Assembly (NCBI GenBank): GCA_948474755.1
Contig: CAOLHI010001804.1
Span: 1-64,000, forward strand
Source: Ctenosaura bakeri
Taxonomy: Eukaryota > Chordata > Lepidosauria > Squamata > Iguanidae
DNA: 64,000 nucleotides
Direction: 5' to 3'
In this document: positions 48,761-61,084 of the stretch, one piece after another
Numbering within the stretch: the stretch's first letter is position 1
Layout of the letters: each line of letters starts with the position of its first letter
Position numbers and translations under genes: made by a program
Notes under the pieces: model-generated
The model's input: the letters and a program-made list of their open reading frames with translations, nothing else
What the model was told of the DNA's origin: nothing
Database searches by the model: none

Positions 48761-51700
48761 TTTAGGATTTACAAAGCAATCTTATAGATATTTACTCAGA
48801 AATTAAGCCCCATTGTGTTCTGTAGACCTTGTTTGAGCTTTAAGGAGTACAGAGTCAAGAGCTTGCATAGAAAAAATGCAAAAATTGGGAAAGTGTAAAA
48901 ATTGCCCCATGTAACAACCAAAACATTTAGACAATCTGAAATTTAGAGATTATTCTCATTGTATTGTATTGTTTAACAGATAGAAAGGGTAGGTGTGTGC
49001 ACATTTTTGTGTGTAGGTATAATATGTAGATATACATACATCTGAAATAATTGGAAGCGTGGTAGACTCTTGGTTCAAACAGGGTTTGTACATTCCTTGA
49101 TGCAGTAATTTGGTGGGGTACTATATTATTGTCTTTATTGTTCTCTCTCTCTCTCTCTCTCTCTCAATTTACATGTTTATTTGCCAACGTATTGTTAGTA
49201 TCTTCATCTTATCACATAAATGTTAGATAATATTTACAATGTATTTAGAAAGCTAAGACCTGATTTCCTTATACCATTTGTTACAGAAAAGTTATGTTTA
49301 TGTTATCTACATGCTTATGGTGTTCTCAGCTTTAAATTTTATTCTTAGACATGAAAGAAAGTAGATAAAATGGTTCATAAATGTATAAATGTTATCTGAA
49401 TTTTAATAAAGTTTTGCATAATTTTTTTCTTGGATATTTTGCTTCTAATTTTTATGGTGTGGGTTAAAAATGTGAGAGGGACAACACAGCTTTTTTAATC
49501 TGAGGAGGCCTCTTTCATGACATAATAGGCAAATTGATGCCTTTCAGAGCTGGACCACCTGAAGCCATAAGAACACATGGAGACCTTAGGCTAACTTAAA
49601 AGCTTCCTCCTTGTGATCAGTTCAAACTTCTGACAAGAACAATCTGTCTCTGCCAGTTTACTGGGTGGGGAAGAAGGCAGAAGAAAAGCAAAGGATAAAG
49701 AGGCAAGGAAGTAGGGGAAATTTGATCACCTTTGAAGGAAGGTGCCCCACAGGGGAGAAAACTGTCTTCCCTCCCTTGCTTCTTTTTCTCCTCTTCTCAC
49801 AGTTACTTCAGCCACTTTGTTAATTATGTTTTCTGAAAATACAGCTTTTTGAATAAAAGGGATACCCTAACTTTCCACTTACCAGAATACAATGGCACTT
49901 AAGCAACAGCACAAACAACTTCTTTCAGCTATAGAAGTCAAATCTTCAACAGGATGAGGCTCCAGATGCTTAAATCCATGGATGATAATTGCACAGAGCA
50001 GTTTGCACCAGTGTAATCTATTTAACATTGTAATTCCAGTTGGTGTCCTTCAGTTGTTTACCGTCAGCTTGTTTGCTGTTTCCACCCTCTGCCCATCTTA
50101 TCATTTTCTGAGGCCTGGTTCTCTATTAACAGTGCATGAAGTTGTTAGCGGAGGAATATGTACAATTGTATAAAAGCTGTTTGGCTCAATATAAGGAAAG
50201 ATTCTGCAGTGAACATTCCACTGCTCTGTAGTCTCATGGTTTCAGGGCAAAGAATAATGTATTCTAACAAGTCTTACTCATTCCACATATTTTCAAATGT
50301 TTTCTCAGTATCAGGAAGAATTTCCGTTTAGCAGTACTGTCTGAGTGAAAGCCACAAACATTTACTTAACCTAGGTATGGCTAACAATATATGGAATCTG
50401 CAAGGCTGCAAAGGAAGTTAATACAGCCTTTTTTTTTTTTCAAAAAACTTTTTTCTAGGAGGACTCTGCCCTTTGCCCAGAAAGTAAAGATCAACATCTG
50501 AATGAGGATTCCAAACCATGCTGATTTCTGACCATATTCTGTTTTTTTATTTTATTTTTTTGGCCAAGAGGGACTAGTGTGGTGATTTTGAAGACTCAGA
50601 TTCTATAGCACTGGAGCTGTTCATGGTGAGCTTTTAGCCTTCTCAGATACCTTAATCTTTTATTATTTGCACAGAAGCAACACCTCGTTTCAAAATCTTA
50701 ATCTTCCTGCATTTTCCAGTGAAATCTGCAGTTCTACCCTGGCTAATCTTGGTACTTTTATCCACTCTGGTAACCAAGCATACCCCATTAACTCAATATA
50801 GTAATAACTCTGTGTTGCTTTAGTAAGTATGGGAAACTGATTGGCTTATTTAACCAAAATAAAACTGACCTCTGAATTCACTCTGTTTAAAAATGAAGCT
50901 GAAAGCAGATTTTAAGGGAAAAGATATTAATGTATAATAACCATTGTTTAAAAATGAAAAAAATAAATAAAACAAATACTCACAAAATATTCTTCATGGA
51001 AATGAGTATCATATAAGCAATTCATGCTGTAGTCTCTGAGACTGTTACATTTAACTTTCCTTTATTTCCTTGATCAGCACCGAATAGATTTTTGAGAAAT
51101 TGAACTTTCTTATATTTACCTATTTTTATATTCTTAATTTTAATAATTTTATCTATCTTGGGTCAGAATCCATCACGGATAGTATACAGGAATATTATGT
51201 AGTACCATGTTGTTGTTATATGTCATACCTGTAGAAATAGCTGTTTGGTGACAGATTCTAAAAAGAAATTTCTAAATTGGAAACAGAGCAGCTAAATTTA
51301 TTCTGATTTGTCCAAGAAGTACTAAAATTTGGTTAGTGGAAGGCTCTATCACATTTTTCTCTTAAAACTACCCTTCTGTTATGAAATTTGACAGGAAAAT
51401 CTGTGGGTGTTGGCTAGGGTTATAAGTGGGATGAGTTGGATTTGGGTGTGTAGAATAAAAACAAAAGCTGGAAGTTGATAAATGTAATAAGTGTAATGTA
51501 CTGATACAACAAAAACTGAATTTGGCTGGATTAATTTAGGATATTTGGTTTAGTCAAAGTTCTTGAGAGGCTTGCGGCAACAAGTTTCTTTCCAAATCTT
51601 TACAGTCGTGGCTGCTATCCTGTTAGTGACATACACACATTTTTGCTTAGGTGTACATATGTCTGTTCTTGGAACACATCCAAGATGTGGCCCTTTGCAC

Positions 51701-52489
51701 AATGTCCAAAAGTGCCTCCCTTCTGCAAGTGTCAAGCCATGGGAAGGGCCCCTGTTGCTACTGCTGCTTGCCAATGAGGAGGGCAGAGAGGCATTTCAAA
51801 AGTGGGAACAGCTGCTGCCATTTTCCCACCAGGCATACAAAATGGCAGAAGCAGCACCATGACAGAGAGAGTAGATGGGTTGGTGCTTCTTCTAGGTTCT
51901 CCCAGAATGGAGTAAACTCTTATCTTTCACCACTCTGCTCTTCTTTGGTAAGAGTTAAAGTACAGTATTTATGTTGACCTGTAGCTTTTGTGGTCAATTT
52001 GTTGACAAAAATTTCTAGACTTATATACAAGTATATACAGTAAATAGGGGGCAAACACAGTGTTTTGTGAACAGAGCATTACAGTCCCACCTATCTGATG
52101 TAGGATCTTGGCTCCAAATAATTCTTGAAAAAAAATTAACAATATCCCTTTGTAAATAATAGTTTAGATTGTCTTAGGTGATTGTATTTCATCTTATGCC
52201 TCTGTCTTGTGTACCAAGCTATTAGAAAGCTCTATTGCTGCTGCTGATCAGGTAAAATGACTTCATCCCTTTCTAATAATTTTTTAGTGTCTCTTCTGTG
52301 GGAATCTCAGAGCCAGATATCAGTGCAACAGCACTCTACTATTCAAATTCCACAATCTTTGATGTTCATAGGCATACTGGCCCTGCATAGAATATACAAC
52401 CAACATGACTACTAGCCATTGATAGCTTTAATTTGTCTGCTTGCCCTTTAAATCCATAAGAGTTGGTGACTTTCACTATAATCTTATTG
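48761..52489. other. Intergenic, no recognised gene
   Basis: About 3.7 kb of AT-rich sequence. A (CT)n microsatellite lies at 49142-49166, an AATAAA near 49404 and an A/T-rich low-complexity stretch near 50430-50560. Nothing else is identified. Confidence 0.5.
49142..49166. repeat. (CT)n microsatellite
   Basis: About twelve CT units. Confidence 0.95.
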
Positions 52490-52640
52490 GTACTGTATTT
52501 GCTGTGCTATAAGATGCACTGGCGTAAAAGATGCACCCCATTTTCAAAGGTTATTTTTTGGGAACAAAATTTTTACTACCAGTACGTTTTTTATGCCGGT
52601 GATTCTCCCTTCTTCCCTTCCATTTTGCCTTGGTAGGAGT
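52490..52640. mobile_element. Partial TA-target MITE
   Basis: tactgtatttgctg...actggcgtaaaagatgcacccc is related to the terminus of the element at 7425-8010. The right end is not found. Confidence 0.55.
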
Positions 52641-53015
52641 TCTCTCCCTCAAGGAAATGAATAGGAAAGGGAGGAAGAGCTCTAGGCAAGCCTTGAAAGG
52701 CTACCAATAAGACTGGGGCCTATGACTGCTATTTAAGATTCTGAGCAGAACAAATTTATAAAGCATGATCAATGTATATGAGCGTTTTTAGCCATGCACT
52801 GTAAGCCCTCAGCTTATTATCTTTTTTCTTCCTTTCTTTTTTACAATAAGACAGATAACCAAGACAGGAAAGAGAAAGGAACAAGTAGCAGAAGATAAAC
52901 CGGATCAAAATGTTGTTATATAATTTGTAGGATTGAAGGATAGGATTTAGGAATTAAGAGACACAATGTTTCATGAGATGATGCTAGGAATTCACATGCT
53001 TGATGGGACAGGAAG
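52641..53015. other. Intergenic, no recognised element
   Basis: Short unassigned stretch between the partial MITE and the target-site duplication of the hAT-type element. No gene or repeat that I can identify. Confidence 0.4.
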
Positions 53016-53023
53016 TTGTAGAA
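53016..53023. repeat. 8-bp target-site duplication (left)
   Basis: TTGTAGAA, identical to 55608-55615. Confidence 0.85.
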
Positions 53024-55607
53024 CAGGCCTGCACAACATACAACCCGTGGGCCACTTGCAGCCCACCAAAGCATTTTTTGCAGCCCACATCGCTTTCTAC
53101 ACAGGGACCAGAGGTTGAAGTTGGACTAAAGCGTGGAGAAGATGGTGACCCTGGTGAAGAGGTATGCCAGGCTAAAGCTGAAGGGCGGCATGTCCAGAGC
53201 ATCCTGCTGCCACAGCACCTCCACGCAGAGCACTACCATGGAGCAGGTCAGGCACTGCAGCAGTGTCAGGAAGGCAAAGTGGGAGCGGCTGATGAGAAAC
53301 TTCAGCAGTATGTTGAGCAAGCCCAAGAAGACCCCATGCGCAGCTGCCACCAAGATGCCCAGCGCCTGGCCCCTGGCACAGCTGCATGGTGCTGGGCTGA
53401 TGCTCCCCTGCTTGCATGCTTGCTTTTTCTGTCACTGCCTCCTCCAACTGTTGAGGCCTCGATCAAGCCACTCCTTGGGGGACTCCCCTCCTTGCCAATG
53501 CTATGATCAGGTACTGCACTGCCTTTTTGCTCAGCTGGAGCTACCTGGCTAGGTGACTGGGTACAGGAGGGCTCCTCTGCGCCTCACTCACCGCCAGGCT
53601 GGCAATGGCAACTTTGCCTGCCCCCAAGAGTGTGATTCCTTTTGCCTCCCCATTACTACACATGCACACCCCTTGCATGGAGAGACAGAAGGATGGACAG
53701 CATGGCTGAGGTGGACTGGCCGGCAATGGGGATCAATAGGGCTGGGTGGGAAGGGGGGTCCGGCTTGGCAGGCAAATGCCATTGCGGGCTTGGGGACCTG
53801 TCGCCCACAAGAGCCCCTGCTGACCTCACTTCCTCCTGCTGCTGATGCAGCAGGGGGCTGGGGCCCTTTCATAATGAAAGGGGAAACAATCAGAGGTGCA
53901 CACTGGGCCTGCTCCAGCCCCGCTGAAATGGTGCCAACTCGACTTTGTCACGGATCAACTTTGTTCCTGGAAGGAAAGGATGGGAACTGGGGGATGGAGG
54001 ACAGGAGTTGGGGGTAATGAATCCCAAAGCGTGAGGGGGTGGGTACAACATGCACGCACACATTTATTATTTGCTCTATCTTTACAACCTAAGTAAACCC
54101 TGCCAATAAGTTTTGTCTCTCCTTCCAAGCAAAAGCAAACAAACAGGAGTGGAGAAGAGGTCTTTTCTTTCTTTCTTCAGAAATAAAAGCCATAGACAGG
54201 CAACAGACTCCACTTCCAGGCTGGTGCAGCAGTCTAGTACTCTCTTCAGCAGCCTTGCACAAATAAGGAGAGGAGATGACCAAAGGTCAATCCAGCATCT
54301 TGGTTCCACCAGCTGAAACCAGAGCTCTGGGGGAAGCACTGGTAGAGCTAGCTAGGGGTGGCTGGGGCTGCTTCTGCATCTCTTTTATTTCTTTTTTTAA
54401 AAACCTCCAAATTCTCCCCTTCCTCCGAGTGTGCGGGGGGGAGCAGGCTCCCACCCACTTGGCCGGCACTGTCGTTGTTGCTGCAGCCACTGCCACCTTC
54501 TCTTCCTTCTCCTCTCCCCAGCCACGTCAGCGTCTTCTCTCCTTTTTGCCTGCCTGCCTGTGTGCCTTCTCTCCCTCCCTCCCTCTCTCTCTCTCTGGCT
54601 AACCATTCAGAGACCCACCACTGAGGTCCCATGGGGCGGCTTCCCTCCCACCTTTGGGTCAAAGAGGAGTGCTGTGCTGGTGAGTGGTGGAAGGTGTTTG
54701 TGAGGTGCCCCTCTTGGTCCTCGGTGGCAGCGGCACTGTGTGTGTGTGTATGTGTGTTGTGGGGTGCTTGCCTGCCTTGAGAGGAAAGGAGGACACTGTG
54801 GGTAGGTGGGGGGTCAGGTGGATGTATGCGAGAGGCACAATGGGCAGAAACCCCTGTTTTTTCTTTTTCCACCTGTTGAATGTGCCTGTCTGTGCAGTAT
54901 TTATAAATGGAGTGGGAGAGGTTGGTTTGAAGAGTATGTGCAGGTCACTCTCTAACTTTCTGTGAATGCTGCAGATACCCTCGAGGGAGAGGGTGCTCTT
55001 TCAGCTTCAGAGCTGAAGACTTTCATCTAGTCCCTCTTCCTTGTATCTCAACAACCATGATATCCCCCTCCCCAAATAACAGCTTGGAATCCCCCCTCCC
55101 ATCCAACTTCCCCCTAGTGAATCTGTCCTCCTCCCCCTCGAGAATTTAGATGCCTGTCTTTCCCAGAAACTATATTTCTCTCCTCCCCTTGCTCTCAAAA
55201 AGACTCCTACCTTGTATTTAAGAGCTAGAATTAATAGTTATCTTGCCCAACCTCTCCACCCCCAAAGTTATACGAAATAGCCTCGCTTGCATGGTGACTG
55301 AGGGGTTGTTCACCTTGCTTGTGTGATGGTGCTCATTGCCTAGATAAAGCCTTAACAATGAAAGTAGTATGAAACTGATATAATTTGGGACTGCAGATTC
55401 TCCTATTATCTTAATACATTTCCTGGTCTCAGTGGTTAACATTGTGGACCAGGGCTAGTTCACGTGGTAATAAAGCACATGCAGTAATTATTATACTGTT
55501 ATTATAATTTTGCTTGGAAAGCAAGGCACTAAAAACCTATCTGTGGCCTGAAGAAGTTTAGCCTATTTAATTTCAATCCTTCCTTACTGCCAAGTTGTAC
55601 AGGTCTG
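53024..55607. mobile_element. hAT-type element carrying a host gene fragment (Pack-type candidate)
   Basis: The left terminus CAGGCCTGCACAAC at 53024 and the right terminus GTTGTACAGGTCTG ending at 55607 form inverted repeats matching at 12 of 14 positions. The flanks are an exact 8-bp duplication, TTGTAGAA (53016-53023 and 55608-55615), the length expected of a hAT transposase. No transposase is encoded. The 2.58-kb interior contains a broken first-exon copy resembling SLC35D3 (53099-53387, minus strand) and a GC-rich stretch with pyrimidine and CT/GT runs (about 53500-54800) of unknown origin, which may be the captured gene's 5' flank. Confidence 0.75.
53099..53387 (-). pseudogene. SLC35D3: SLC35D3-like first-exon fragment, broken
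   Basis: On the minus strand an ATG at 53387 begins MQLC. After a one-base insertion, the frame 53353-53126 reads VAAAHGVFLGLLNILLKFL, ISRSHFAFLTLLQCLT and PPFSFSLAYLFTR, which closely follows the N-terminus of SLC35D3, an orphan member of the nucleotide-sugar transporter family with ten predicted membrane spans. Then comes an in-frame TAG at 53126-53128 where the functional protein has Gln, a few more matching residues (NLWSLC), and the homology stops near 53099, about 60 bp before the transposon terminus. Roughly 95 of about 400 residues are present. A frameshift, a stop and truncation make it a pseudogene. Identification is from memory of the family. Confidence 0.6.
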
Positions 55608-55615
55608 TTGTAGAA
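55608..55615. repeat. 8-bp target-site duplication (right)
   Basis: TTGTAGAA, identical to 53016-53023. Confidence 0.85.
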
Positions 55616-56026
55616 TGTCAGGGCATAGTTATAAGCACAGGATTTCAGCCTAGTATAATTCATTGTTCATAGAGATATTAACTTGCAGAATTGTTCATAG
55701 AGATATTAACTTGCAGAATTTCCTTGGGCTGATTCCCAGGCTTAGACAAAGAAAAGCCTTTTTCTGTTTGCAAGCACAGATATGCCCTCACAATACATAC
55801 ATACATTTACTCTTTCCTACCATCTCACTCCAGAAACACTCACCTAGATAGAAAATGTTTTTGAATATAGCTATTCTATAAACTAATGCAATCAGACTAC
55901 AAGGAGTGGTTATAGACCAAAAGTTGGAATGTTATGTTTGAAAGTTAATTTGATATTGTTGAACTTTAGACATCAGAAAATTAGTTCACTAGTAACTAGT
56001 TCACTAGTAACACTGATAATTCATGT
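55616..56026. other. Intergenic, no recognised element
   Basis: Includes a short direct repeat (attgttcatagagatattaacttgcagaat, two copies at 55663-55720). No gene. Confidence 0.5.
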
Positions 56027-56229
56027 AGAATTTCCACACTATACTGTTATAGTGCTATTATTCCACTTTCAACATGCTGTGGAATTCTGAGGTTTGTTGT
56101 TTACTGAGGTCCAAGAGCTCTCTGGTTGAGAATTCTAAATGCCCCTCTCCCTAAACTGCAAACTCCAGGATTCCACAGGATGTTGAAAATGGAATAATAG
56201 CACTATAACAGTGTGGAGCAGAAAGGCCC
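56027..56229. mobile_element. Palindromic Harbinger-type MITE
   Basis: Same family as 34786-34981: ctgttatagtgctattattcc near the left and ataatagcactataacagtg...gcagaaaggccc at the right, followed by TTA. The left tip is degenerate. Confidence 0.7.
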
Positions 56230-56232
56230 TTA

Positions 56233-58880
56233 GAGAAGCACATTTTGTTGCTGGCTCCTTCAGAAGTATTCTTTTTGTCCTTCCAAAGTTGTCTTTCTCT
56301 AATCTGGACTTTTCTCTTACAGGGACAACAAAGGCCATAATAGTACTGTTCGTGGGAAATGAAAGAAATCCAGATGTTTGATAACTGCCATCCTGGGGTA
56401 GCCTTTTACAAAGCCTTTTACAAAGCCTCTTCAATTCAGTTTTCCACTCATCGTCATCTCTTTTATTTTCAACTCCACCAACACATACACCTCACTTACT
56501 TTCCAAATACCTTGTTTGTTAAATGTTAATAAGGAATGATTTATTTCATTTAAGGGTCACAGATTGACTACAAGCATAGCAATAAATGGGTAGTTACAAA
56601 AACTGAGTATCTGAGCACATGCAGAACATCTGATCCAAATCACTTTATCCTTCTGCCTCCCCATTCCCAGTCAAGAAGTATGGTTTGCAACTGCTCTGGT
56701 CTCTGAGGGAGAAAAAGAGCAGCCTGGCATGGCAACCATCATGCCTTGGCCCTAGTGGTTAGTAAGTGGTTAGTAAGAGCTCCTCTCTCCAAATTTCAGG
56801 TGGATTGCTCTGGCATCTGAGGGAGAGAAGAGCAGTCAGGTACAATTCTGATACTTAGCAATAAAAGCAGAGATTTTCAGGAAGGTTAATTTTGCACTTG
56901 CCACCAGATTCTATGTGTCTGCAGAACAGCAACAGACAGAACCCTACTGAAAAGTACTGCTCAAAAGGACTATTTGAAAAAAATAGATATTTGGTAGTGG
57001 CTCTTCTGTGAAACATCAAGTTTCAGTTTGAAAGACTTCTTTTTATTCCTTACCACTTACCAATCAAAATTTTCCATTATACTGAAGGCTGGAAAAAATC
57101 TTAAGAAACTTAAAACAGTTCTTAATGCTTTATATGCATACATACATACATATATATATATGCTTTAACTCAAAGAAAAATGGATATAGATCAGTAAGTT
57201 CTTCAGAAAATTTGTTTGCATCCAGAGGTGCTATTTTAAAAGTGTGAGGTGCCTAATTCTACTGGACTGTTGTTATGGATATATAGTACAATATCTATGT
57301 TTTCAAACAAAAAAGTATTTTTCAGCTTTGAAACAGAAATTTTTAGGAGGCTCATATATGCAGGTTTCAAAAGCACTTGTCTTACAGCAATTATTCTGCC
57401 TGATCATCTTTTTTACAGTCTCTAACATGAAACAATTTTATCTGCTTATTTCAGCTTGGTGAAAGTATTCGTCAGAAAAGCAGAATTACCTGTGATCTTG
57501 AAAACATGTGCTTATGCATAATGTTGTAAGAAAATACTTCAGTATGTTAAACACTTGATAAATTCTCCAATGATCAGGATCCCAAGTGATCTGTCTGTCT
57601 TTATAAATTATATATTATAAAAGGGACAGAGAGAAACCACATCTATTGTTTTAAAACTCATCCTCCATACCTTCTTTTGAAGCCACTGTTTTTAAAGTGT
57701 AGATATATAAAAGCATTGATCATGGACATGGTAAAGCTTAGCTGTGCATATTAGTTGTGGGTACAGGTGGGAGTTACTTTCTATCTTTTAAGCCAACCAA
57801 TTCAATGTTCCTCAAAATATACGAACAAACTTGGGAAGCAAAACAGTAATGACTATTGTTTTTTCCCTAAGCTGAAGTCAACATTTTAATATACTTCATG
57901 CAATGTTAATATGTGTCTTTACATATAAGTTGATTTGATCCTTAATATTCCCACACAAATAAAGGAAAGTTATTCTTCCATTATATTTCACTGAGAGACA
58001 AGGAAAAACTGAACACTATTGACCTAGAACACAAATGGCAAGATTCAAAGATGATCTGGGGTGCTTCCAGATGGACAGCTCCTAACATCATCCAACATGG
58101 CTCTCTAAATTCATCTGATTAGTTCTTCAATCTGTTCCAGGAGAGGATTTTCCATTCTCCATCTGTACATGCATCCTATTTCCCTTCCACATATAATAAA
58201 CACTTTTAATCTTTGTAATTTCATTAATAGTATATTAGCACTAATTAATTTTTTTTCTTCACAAAAGGAGTGCTAAACCAGCACTTGCTGGAGGAGTTGA
58301 GTGAGGAGTCACTATCTGCAAGAGCAAATAAGATAGGGAGCTCAGGATTACTACAGCACACATTGAGCCCCCAACTAAAAGTATAAAGGGAAGGCGGGGA
58401 ATGCCAAGGCAATACTGTTAATGAAGGACTGCAATGTGAAATGTTAGCTGAACTTCAGCTGCTTTTCTTTTTTAACTGAAATAATGCAAATTACAGTCAC
58501 CAGTATTGATACATTAGAACCAATTAACTTAAAAGACACCCCCATGATTCTACAGTATCTCTGGCAGAAATGAAAGAGTACTCAGGAAAGGAAGAAGAAT
58601 AAATGGGGAAGAATATAGACTTAAAACATGTCATTTTGTATGCCAGAAGACTGGCTCTTCAAAAACAAACAAAAACCCTGAAGACTACCATTAGGGCAAT
58701 TTACTCCTACATAGCTAATATTGCTCATTTGTTTTTAAAAACAATATGAGAAAAGAAGAAATATATACTAGGATAACACAGCAAAATCTTAAATGGATCA
58801 CATGCTGATGCCCTGTGAAGTGACTGAATAATGAACACTTATTCTGGAATAGACATGTAATTGGAAACATCCAGAAAAAA
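56233..58880. other. Intergenic or GLRX5 3' flank, no recognised gene
   Basis: AT-rich, with a small (TATA/TACA)n stretch near 57137-57165. I see nothing that I can name. Confidence 0.4.
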
Positions 58881-59174
58881 AGTTTCTCCAAAATACTGAC
58901 TTAAGCAAGATACACACACAAAGTAATGCAAATAGAAGTGAACTGCTTATTTACTTTGATGCAAAATATTTGATTTACAGTGCTGTGGTAATTTTAAAAA
59001 ATCAACAGAATATTCACATATCAGTCTATCATAGTGTACAGCAGAGAACAGAATATTCAATGATAAACCTCATTTTATTAGTTCAAAACTCTGAACTTTT
59101 TTAGCAGACTTACATAAGGCTTTTATGGTATGATATTATCCAAATCTGTCTTTGTCAGGATCACATGAGCTTGT
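58881..59174 (-). other. GLRX5: Probable GLRX5 3' UTR
   Basis: Directly follows the stop codon on the minus strand. An AATAAA overlaps the stop region (near 59170) and another lies near 59082. The true cleavage site is not determined. Confidence 0.45.
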
Positions 59175-59353
59175 TTATTTTTTGCCATGGTCCTTCTCTG
59201 AATCCAGAAGGGCAGAGCGAATTCCCAATTTTTTAAGCTCTTCTACTAGATCTCCACTTTGATGCATCTGGAGAAGAATGTCGCAGCCTCCCACAAATTC
59301 ACCATTGAGGAAGACTTGAGGTATAGTAGGCCAGTTGGAATAGTTCTTAATTC
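59175..59353 (-). CDS. GLRX5: GLRX5 terminal coding exon (monothiol glutaredoxin 5)
   Basis: C-terminal half of the mitochondrial monothiol glutaredoxin that binds a [2Fe-2S] cluster with glutathione and passes it on in Fe-S protein maturation. The acceptor (pyrimidine tract, tgattcag) is at 59354. The exon starts in a split Gly codon, then [39 protein letters not shown] and [11 protein letters not shown], ending GKK and TAA at 59175-59177. TIPQV carries the cis-proline loop and GGCD binds glutathione. The CGFS active site is encoded in exon 1, which must lie beyond 64000, so the intron exceeds 4.6 kb. The human gene also has two exons with this junction. A spliced structure and an intact frame argue against a retrocopy. 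Confidence 0.94.
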
Positions 59354-60441
59354 CTGAATCAAAAAAACTGCACGTTAACCATTTATTTTCAAACATGTTA
59401 GGCATCATGTAACAGTGCCTTTTTCAGGCCCATGGAGGTTTAAGACAATACTGGAACCAAACAAACAAAACCACAAAACAAAAACATTGAGAGCTTTTGT
59501 TACTTTTTCTTTAATTTTCCTCCACAAAGGAGGCATTATTCTGCAGAGAACAAGTGGCAGAAGGGGGATCTGGATACATGCATATATCTCAGTGAATTTT
59601 AGTAGATCCACAAAAGATTTCTGGTTTCCAATTATTTAACAAAATTACTTTCCTTGCATCTTAAATTATACTGTTAAAATAAAGGAAGATAGAGATAACT
59701 AGAAGTGAAAATTTTATATGGAAGGACTGTGCACTCTATTAACTCTGTTTGGGGAGCTGATTTCATAATATTTGAGATATAGTAGCACAAGGATGGCATC
59801 ACTTCTGTTTTATTGGTTCCTACCATTCTAAAACTCACTATCTTGATCTTCAAAATATTATTAATTTACAAGTGCCCTGTCATAAACTGTTGTAGTGCAT
59901 CTCACCAATGTTCAAGGTTCCAACCATTCATTCTCTACATGCAGATCATTCCTAGTATTTTGCTACATTTTTCCTAACAATTATTTTATGTTCTGTGGCT
60001 ACACACCATGTTCTCACTACACCACAGCCAGTCACATGGCTCACTTGAGCCCATAAATATGTTCCTTTTAACCCCTCAGCAGCACTTTTTGACAACAGTC
60101 CTTTTTTCATAACAATCCAGCACTCACCAGCTCAGTTTGCTTTTAAAGGAACCCTATCTGGTTTTAAAATGGCAACCTGCTCAGGATTCAAATTCTGATT
60201 CCCTTGCCAAGCGAACTACAGGAATTGTATAAACTTCTACCTAATGCATAAAGAAGAGTGTCCCCCCACCCACCCCCTCTCTCTTTAGTGAAGACCTAAC
60301 AGTCTAAAGTCTTCATCTCTTCCTAATGGATCTTGGGAATGGGGTAAGCCACAGAAATATAATACATATTGCAGTCTCGTAACTTAATTTTTGAGAGCAT
60401 AATTCTTAACATTCACAAAGCTAGTGTAGGAGTTCAAGAAC
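59354..60441. other. GLRX5 intron, no recognised element
   Basis: Intronic DNA upstream of the terminal exon, without a recognisable gene or repeat. Confidence 0.5.
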
Positions 60442-60443
60442 TA

Positions 60444-60831
60444 CAGTCATCCCTCCACATTCGCTAGGGTTAGGGGTCCAGGACCCTCATGAAAGAAGAA
60501 AAACCGTGAATAACTCTAGGCCCTCCCAAACCATATTTAACACACACAAAAAGTATGATCACCATATTCAACCCACTGTGGATTCCTTTGAGGCATCAGG
60601 GGATTTCTTCACAAGGCAGAAGTGGGCAGCTGGTGGGGCTTAATGTCACCACCACTGCTGCCCCGCACCATTTTTAATAGGGACTTACAAGCCTCGTTCA
60701 CAGTTTCTCAGTCTCACAAAGCTTGCAGTACCTATTAAAAATGACACAAGGAGGCAGCAGAGGTGACAGCAAATAATCCGTGAATAACCAAATCCACACA
60801 AGTGAAACCCACAAATGTGGAGGGTTGACTG
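60444..60831. mobile_element. TA-target MITE (pogo/Tigger-like), complete
   Basis: The left end CAGTCATCCCTCCACATTCG at 60444 and the right end aaatgtggagggttgactg at 60831 are inverted repeats, with TA on both sides (60442-60443, 60832-60833). The interior is non-coding. Inside the GLRX5 intron. Confidence 0.75.
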
Positions 60832-60833
60832 TA

Positions 60834-61069
60834 CTACTAAACTATTTTGGGGTCTGAATGGGTCAATCAGAATGCCATTCCAGAAACCAGTGGCTCTCAA
60901 ATCCAGTACAGACATTTCAGGGGAACTTCAGGGAATAAAAATGGAAATATATTGAAATAATCCATTTTTAAATATTATAAGTGTTCAAGATTTGTTTAAT
61001 TCAAAGACCTCAAGATGAAGATATTTTATTGTGTAGCCTCTCTCATTTTCCAACTCTCCTCTCCCTGCA
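60834..61069. other. GLRX5 intron, no recognised element
   Basis: Short stretch between the MITE and the L1 target-site duplication. Confidence 0.5.
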
Positions 61070-61084
61070 CACACTCTGTATCTC

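Noticed and set aside
53133..53552. Plus-strand 139-codon and 168-codon frames over the hAT-type element
   Set aside because: Antisense shadows of the SLC35D3-like fragment, without family similarity.
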